Source: Paenalicyclobacillus macrosporangiidus
GTDB taxonomy: Bacteria; Bacillota; Bacilli; Alicyclobacillales; Alicyclobacillaceae
Assembly (NCBI RefSeq): GCF_900116805.1
Contig: NZ_FPBV01000021.1
Span: 1 to 58,470 of the forward strand
DNA: 58,470 nt
Direction: 5' to 3'
The first letter of the stretch is position 1; each line of letters opens with the position of its first letter. Both the position numbers and the translations under genes were made by a program. The notes under the pieces were generated by a model that did not search any database, was not told the origin of the DNA, and saw nothing but the letters and a program-made list of their open reading frames with translations. This document shows positions 54,130 through 58,470 of the stretch, piece after piece.

Positions 54130-54439
54130 TCTGCGTTGGGGTGCCGGGTGCGGAGGCGGCGGTGGTGTGGCGGTGGTGCGCGGGGGGGTGTGGCGATGGT
54201 GCGCGGGGGGCGGTGTTGCGGCTGTGGCCGTGTGCGGGTGTGGCCGTGCTGGCAGCGGGATTGGAGGCTTCATGGTGTTCTGTATGGGGGAACTCCGTAC
54301 TGCCAGCCGCATTCAGGTGGTGAATGTGCGTCACTTGCAGGCCGGCGTGGCAGATAAGATGGTGGTTTGATTTGACCGCGGGATCGATCGAAGAGAATAA
54401 TGCACAGATTTACGTTATCGCGCTGCGGGGATCCGGACC

Positions 54440-54570
54440 GCCGACCGCTTAACGTCAACACTGTAATGATTCAGTTTGCCGGCGAGACGATCAGGTGGGA
54501 TGGAGTGTTATCCCATGGGGACGGTGCCAGCTTAAAGTGGAAAGGGATCTTAAGCTTTGGGAGGGCGATT
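54440..54570. repeat. Relic repeat H (IS21-end-like, weak)
   Basis: Within the gene-free stretch 54130-54884, which otherwise holds the CRISPR leader. Contains GACCGCTTAACGTC, GCCAGCTTAAAGTGG and GGATCTTAAGC, versions of the (G/C)GCTTAAAGTGG unit of D and E. No open frame. Confidence 0.45.
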
Positions 54571-54579
54571 GGAAGTGAG

Positions 54580-54884
54580 GTCCCAATGGGGTGTGCGGGC
54601 TTCGATTAGGTGACTTTATGGCGGGCGGGGGTGTACCGTGGATGGCCTTGGGGTCGATTGTCGGGTGCTGTTCGCTCTGGAAAACCAGTGCGGCTGTGCG
54701 CGAACCCGGAGCGAAGCCGCAACGCCGGGGAGTTCGCGCAATGTGTGAAACCCGCGTGACGCCTGGACTTGTTCGATATTTGGGGGTAGAATTTGGATGG
54801 CTTGAAGGCTGTTCGTATCGATCCCGGAGAGGTTCGCGCAAGTGCGCCCAAATTCCGCCTGGGGACTGGCCTGAAAAGGGAAGG
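54580..54884 (+). promoter_or_regulatory. CRISPR leader region
   Basis: About 300 bases upstream of the first repeat. GTTCGCGCA occurs at 54732-54740 and at 54832-54840, exactly 100 bases apart, with the inverted TGCGCGAAC at 54697-54705. Leader side is assigned because the opposite array end carries degenerate repeats. No gene; no clear promoter was found. Confidence 0.6.
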
Positions 54885-56310
54885 GTTGATCCGCGGCGTC
54901 AAGCCGCGGCTCCATTGAAGCATGATCACTCACCCGCGCTCGATCCGCTGAACCCGTTGATCCGCGGCGTCAAGCCGCGGCTCCATTGAAGCAAGAACCA
55001 TCAGGCGAAGCGGTTCAAGGCGCTGAGTTGATCCGCGGCGTCAAGCCGCGGCTCCATTGAAGCATGTGCTAACTAACCTCCAAGCACCTGGATCAAGTTG
55101 ATCCGCGGCGTCAAGCCGCGGCTCCATTGAAGCTTCAAATAGGTATGTTATTAACTCGTCGGAAACTAGTTGATCCGCGGCGTCAAGCCGCGGCTCCATT
55201 GAAGCATGGAGCCGCACGCTCAACCGTTAAGCGTGCCCCAAGTTGATCCGCGGCGTCAAGCCGCGGCTCCATTGAAGCTCTCCGTCACGTGGCGTCAATT
55301 CAACCGCCGATTGAGTTGATCCGCGGCGTCAAGCCGCGGCTCCATTGAAGCGTGGGGGTGCGTACGGCGGAGGGCTGGCGACTGGTGTTGATCCGCGGCG
55401 TCAAGCCGCGGCTCCATTGAAGCCCCTCGGCCCTGGTCCTTGGCAGATTCGAACCGGACGAAAAGTTGATCCGCGGCGTCAAGCCGCGGCTCCATTGAAG
55501 CCAACCTGGCGCTTGTGCAGAGACGGTGTACGGCCAGGTTGATCCGCGGCGTCAAGCCGCGGCTCCATTGAAGCTGCATGGCCGTCTGCATGGCCTGAAG
55601 CTGCTGATCGTTGATCCGCGGCGTCAAGCCGCGGCTCCATTGAAGCGTGCTGGGATCGTGGTATTCCACGTGGCACGCCTTGTACACCCCCGGTTGATCC
55701 GCGGCGTCAAGCCGCGGCTCCATTGAAGCACGATCCCGGATCCGACCGATCTGCCTCACGGGGAGTTGATCCGCGGCGTCAAGCCGCGGCTCCATTGAAG
55801 CGTCACGGCTGAGGAGGTGACGTAGATTTGCCCAGTGTTGATCCGCGGCGTCAAGCCGCGGCTCCATTGAAGCCATTGAGTGGGCTCTCTGTACTCGGCG
55901 AAGTTCTTCGTTGATCCGCGGCGTCAAGCCGCGGCTCCATTGAAGCCACCCATTGCCATGAGCCATCCGGCTGCTCCACCACCGTTGATCCGCGGCGTCA
56001 AGCCGCGGCTCCATTGAAGCGTGCGTACGTGCCGCGTCCGCGAAGTTTGTGGCGAGTGTTGATCCGCGGCGTCAAGCCGCGGCCCCATTGAAGCCAGCAG
56101 AACAAGACCATGATCAAGGTCTTTTGGAAGTTGATCCGCGGCGTCAAGCCGCGGCCCCATTGAAGCTGGCCAGCCTATCCGATGGCGCTCCGCCTGGTGC
56201 GTTGATCCGCGGCGTCAAGCCGCGGCCCCATTGAAGCGGTTCTTTTCCATCCAGCGCAGAAGCTGCCCTGGCTGTTGATCCGCGGCGTCAAGCCGCGGCC
56301 CCATTGAAGC
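54885..56310 (+). CRISPR. CRISPR array, 20 intact 37-bp repeats, no cas genes in window
   Basis: Repeats start GTTGATCCGCGGC and end CTCCATTGAAGC, with CCGCGGC-GTCAA-GCCGCGG as a 7-bp stem and 5-base loop. Starts: 54885, 54956, 55027, 55097, 55169, 55242, 55315, 55387, 55465, 55538, 55610, 55693, 55765, 55837, 55910, 55984, 56058, 56130, 56201, 56274. Spacers are 33-37 bases except 41 (8th) and 46 (11th). Repeats 17-20 carry T27 to C. The ATTGAAGC end resembles the 8-nt handle of crRNAs of type I/III systems, giving plus-strand transcription. Subtype cannot be assigned. Confidence 0.98.
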
Positions 56311-56346
56311 CAAATCCTATTCCAGCCTGCGGCAATCTGCTCCGCC

Positions 56347-56382
56347 GTAACCCGCGGCCTCCAGCCGCGGCCCTGTAACCTC
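56347..56382 (+). repeat. Degenerate terminal CRISPR repeat
   Basis: GTAACCCGCGGCCTCCAGCC then GCGGCCCTGTAACC retains the stem halves and aligns with the repeat after a 36-base spacer (56311-56346). Trailer-end repeats are usually the most mutated, supporting the array's orientation. Confidence 0.8.
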
Positions 56383-56516
56383 GCTTCCTCCCTCCTCCCT
56401 GACCCTACGGCGACCGATCCCCATGGCCCTTCCGCCCCGCTACGTCCTCCCCTCCTCCCTATCTTTCCCTCCTACTGTTCCTTCTCCTTCTCTCTCGTCC
56501 GCCCTCCCCTGCCTTC
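56383..56516 (+). other. Pyrimidine-rich tract after the CRISPR array
   Basis: About 130 bases dominated by C and T (CTTCCTCCCTCCTCCCTGAC, CTCCCCTCCTCCCTATC) between the array and the convergent permease stop. C-rich, G-poor RNA is the kind recognised by Rho (rut-like), so it may end the pre-crRNA; this is inference. Confidence 0.4.
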
Positions 56517-58061
56517 TCACCCCGCCACAGTCTGCCCCAGCGCGGCGATCGCCATCACCATGGCCAGGTACACGGCGCAGAATCGCAGGTTCCAGCGCAT
56601 AATGACGGACGGGCGTTCGCCGCTGGCCGCGGCGGCGACGTTGAGCGTGGCCGTGAAGGGACTGACGACAAACGTGATCGCGCCGCCGCCGAGGAGGGCG
56701 ACCGACAGCCAGATGGGGGACATGTGCAGCACCTGGGGATGCAGGGCTGAACTGAGCAGCGTGATGGTGACAATTGGATGGAACCCGACCATGGAGAGGG
56801 CGACGGGGATGAGCGGGAGGATCGCGACGAAGAGGGCTGGGCCGATCGCGAGGGCAGTGTGAATGAGCAGTTGATCGATGTCGTTGATATAGGGGGAGTG
56901 CGACACGGACTGCACAAAGAAACCCGCAGCCGTAAAGACGGTGAACAGGTTCTGCAGGTTGGCCACTTGGCGGTGCTGTTGAACGAGGGCACGCAGAAAC
57001 GCTCGCCCGCGCCGGATGAGAAGGCTCCACAGCAGCGCGAACGGGATGGGCACGACGCCGATGACCTGCAGCATGCCCCAGCCGGTCCACCGCTCGAGCC
57101 AGAGCATGGTGAGGATGAACAGCAGCACGGCCAGTGCGATGTGCCAGATGGGCCGGTCGGGCTCGATCGCGCTGCCAGACGAACCCTCACCCTTGGGCGC
57201 CGATTCGGGTGCCGATTCGGCAGCGGATGCGGGCAGGGATGCGGGGACGGGCCGGTTGCCGGCGGCACTTGTGTGGTCGGCCGCGGTAGCCTTCGCGGGA
57301 CTGCCCCAGGCCGAGGTGGTCCCATCGGGTCTGACCCGTGCGCCGATCCCCTGGGCGGAGCGAGGGACAGGGGATAGCCACGTGCTCACGGCCACGCCGG
57401 CCAGGCTGGTGAGGAGCATCACCGGGAGGACGGTCAACCAGGAGACACCGGTCAGATGTACGACGAAGGCGACGACCGCGGCGACGGGGCTCCAGGACAA
57501 AGGGAGCGCGTAGCAGGTGACGATGCTCTCCAGGGCGAAACGGCGTGGTTCGGGCACGTACCGGCGAAGCAGGCCCATCACCGTGTGATACATCATCGGC
57601 ACCGCGGCGATGTTCATCAGGCTGGCCATCAGATACGACAGGCCCCCGATGGTGGCGTAGAGGGGGCGCGGGCGCACGGATCGCTGGCTCAGAAGCCGCG
57701 CCACACGGGCATCGTAGCGGCCGAGCTGAATGGGCACGGCCAAGACGGGCACCACCGAGAACAGGGTCAACAGGCCGAGCATGCTGCCGAAGCCGTTCAC
57801 GAGCGTGGCCGTGGACGTGTCCGAGGCGCGGGCGGCCGCGATGCCGGCGGCGAGAAAGAGGACCGTCAGGATCTGTGAGATCCGAGCGGCGGCAGGAAAC
57901 CCGGCCACCAAGCTGAGCAGAGCCAGAAGTGGCAGGGCTTGTCGCAATGGCTGCACCGGGGCGACGGTGGCGAGAATGGACGCCAGCACGGACGCGCTGA
58001 ACAGCCAACCGCGCAGGCTGGCCGGGAGACTTCGCGTGCGGCACTGGCTGTCTTCATCCAT
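56517..58061 (-). CDS. Multi-pass permease of unassigned family
   Basis: Encodes 514 residues, ATG following GAGGAGGTGG. Roughly 10-12 membrane helices in two halves (LYATIGGLSYLMASLMNIAA, YALPLSWSPVAAVVAFVVHL; VALSMVGFHPIVTITLLSSA, FVVSPFTATLNVAAAASGER). The two-half layout with Pro/Ser-rich re-entrant-like segments recalls the ion-transporter superfamily (ArsB/NhaD, DcuC-type). A ~65-residue Ala/Ser/Pro/Glu-rich cytosolic insert (ASLPASAAESAPESAPKGEG) separates them. Substrate unknown. Alone on this strand. Confidence 0.8.
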   Translation of the reverse strand: MDEDSQCRTRSLPASLRGWLFSASVLASILATVAPVQPLRQALPLLALLSLVAGFPAAARISQILTVLFLAAGIAAARASDTSTATLVNGFGSMLGLLTLFSVVPVLAVPIQLGRYDARVARLLSQRSVRPRPLYATIGGLSYLMASLMNIAAVPMMYHTVMGLLRRYVPEPRRFALESIVTCYALPLSWSPVAAVVAFVVHLTGVSWLTVLPVMLLTSLAGVAVSTWLSPVPRSAQGIGARVRPDGTTSAWGSPAKATAADHTSAAGNRPVPASLPASAAESAPESAPKGEGSSGSAIEPDRPIWHIALAVLLFILTMLWLERWTGWGMLQVIGVVPIPFALLWSLLIRRGRAFLRALVQQHRQVANLQNLFTVFTAAGFFVQSVSHSPYINDIDQLLIHTALAIGPALFVAILPLIPVALSMVGFHPIVTITLLSSALHPQVLHMSPIWLSVALLGGGAITFVVSPFTATLNVAAAASGERPSVIMRWNLRFCAVYLAMVMAIAALGQTVAG

Positions 58062-58244
58062 CCGGCAACCACCTCCTCGTGGATGCGTTTATTGTACTGC
58101 AGGATGGGAATGGGTGGGTATTATCGAGAGGTTCCGTATAAACCAAAAAAGATTGTATCTATCGAGGCGTGAGAGCCTAAAGTTCTTGAACGGGGAAGGG
58201 GAGGCAAAGGAACATAGGTGTTCATGACGTTGTGACGCACGTGT

Positions 58245-58290
58245 ACCTGGTGCCGCTGCAGCGGCCGCGGGGAGAACCCAGGCACCAGGT
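58245..58290. repeat. Nested palindromes
   Basis: ACCTGGTGCC (58245-58254) and GGCACCAGGT (58281-58290) are perfect inverted repeats, and CCGCTGCAGCGG (58253-58264) is a 12-bp palindrome touching the first arm. No gene is supported in 58062-58336. Could be a regulator site or RNA hairpin. Confidence 0.5.
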
Positions 58291-58336
58291 GAGCCAAATC
58301 GAGTGGTCGGTGGCTGAGGTATCCGAATTGGTTCTC

Positions 58337-58365
58337 TTGACATAATTCAAAGATTGTCCTACGAT
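58337..58365 (+). promoter_or_regulatory. Sigma-A-like promoter reading out of the window
   Basis: TTGACA (58337-58342), exactly 17 bases, TACGAT (58360-58365), in AT-rich DNA running to the window end. The gene it drives lies outside. The palindromes above sit ~50 bases upstream. Confidence 0.6.
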
Positions 58366-58470
58366 TCTCATAGAACAGGCGCTATGCAGTTGCTGTATGA
58401 ACTTGGATTGTGAACATTATATGACATATTCGTGAAATCACCGAAAACCACTTGACTTTTGAAAAACACC

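Noticed and set aside
55295-56014. Open frame on the minus strand with repeated MEPRLDAADQ and LQWSRGLTPRIN units
   Set aside because: It is only the CRISPR repeats translated; spacers give unrelated residues and there is no ribosome site.
54885-56310. Possible tracrRNA/anti-repeat for a type II or V system
   Set aside because: No partial copy of the repeat was seen outside the array on either strand, and no candidate effector gene is present.
1-58470. tRNA and rRNA genes
   Set aside because: No cloverleaf-like GTTCGANTC context or rRNA segment was recognised by eye; a tRNA scan could overturn this.

Overview
The window looks like chromosomal DNA of a GC-rich, low-GC-lineage-derived Firmicute of the Alicyclobacillus/Kyrpidia/Tumebacillus kind. 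This is inferred from strong GGAGG ribosome sites, frequent GTG/TTG starts, a T-box leader ahead of threonine deaminase, Uma2 and Rpn nuclease genes, and 'stalk' repeats in a secreted carboxypeptidase. No rRNA or tRNA gene was seen. No species can be named from the sequence alone.

Layout. 1-1.2 kb: the 3' part of an IS66 transposase and a HicA/HicB-like small gene pair. 1.6-5.3 kb (minus): a large RecD-type helicase with a nuclease-like C-terminus. 5.5-18 kb: scattered enzymes (enolase-superfamily enzyme, M20 peptidase, Gfo/Idh/MocA oxidoreductase, SDR), a DUF4349 membrane protein, a SWIM-finger protein, Uma2, a coiled-coil protein and decayed genes (MBL exonuclease tail, SEC-C protein). 18.7-25.3 kb: M14 carboxypeptidase, an MFS carrier divergent from a GntR regulator with a DUF6282 protein, and an Rpn nuclease. 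25.7-30.5 kb (minus): an IclR / CoA-transferase / HMG-CoA-lyase-like / MFS operon closed by a clear terminator, which looks like a catabolic unit for a branched hydroxy- or dicarboxylic acid. 30.7-38.6 kb: quinone-oxidoreductase-like MDR, a NERD-protein remnant, a divergent MreB paralogue, threonine deaminase under a T-box, a YdcF protein and a membrane spermidine-synthase-like protein.

38.7-48.3 kb: an acyl-CoA synthetase divergent from a TetR-led acyl-CoA catabolic operon (acyl-CoA dehydrogenase, thiolase-like protein, DUF35 OB-fold partner, ADP-forming acyl-CoA ligase, MFS carrier). Its regulator is frameshifted in a C-run, and two SDR genes survive only as fragments. 48.4-54.1 kb: hotdog thioesterase, two more MFS exporters, an unknown coiled-coil protein and a lipoprotein. 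54.9-56.4 kb: a CRISPR array of 20 intact 37-bp repeats plus one degenerate repeat, with no cas gene anywhere in the window. 56.5-58.1 kb (minus): an unassigned permease. A promoter near 58.34 kb reads out of the window.

Three themes run through the region. First, short (100-280 bp) gene-free relics are built from repeated ~22-bp motifs resembling the multi-site ends of IS21-type elements. Second, there are many decayed genes. Third, long Gly/Ala/Thr/Ser/Pro-rich inserts interrupt otherwise ordinary proteins, usually between domains or in transporter loops. The least explained elements are the cas-less CRISPR array with its paired leader motif, the relic repeats and the helicase-nuclease fusion.
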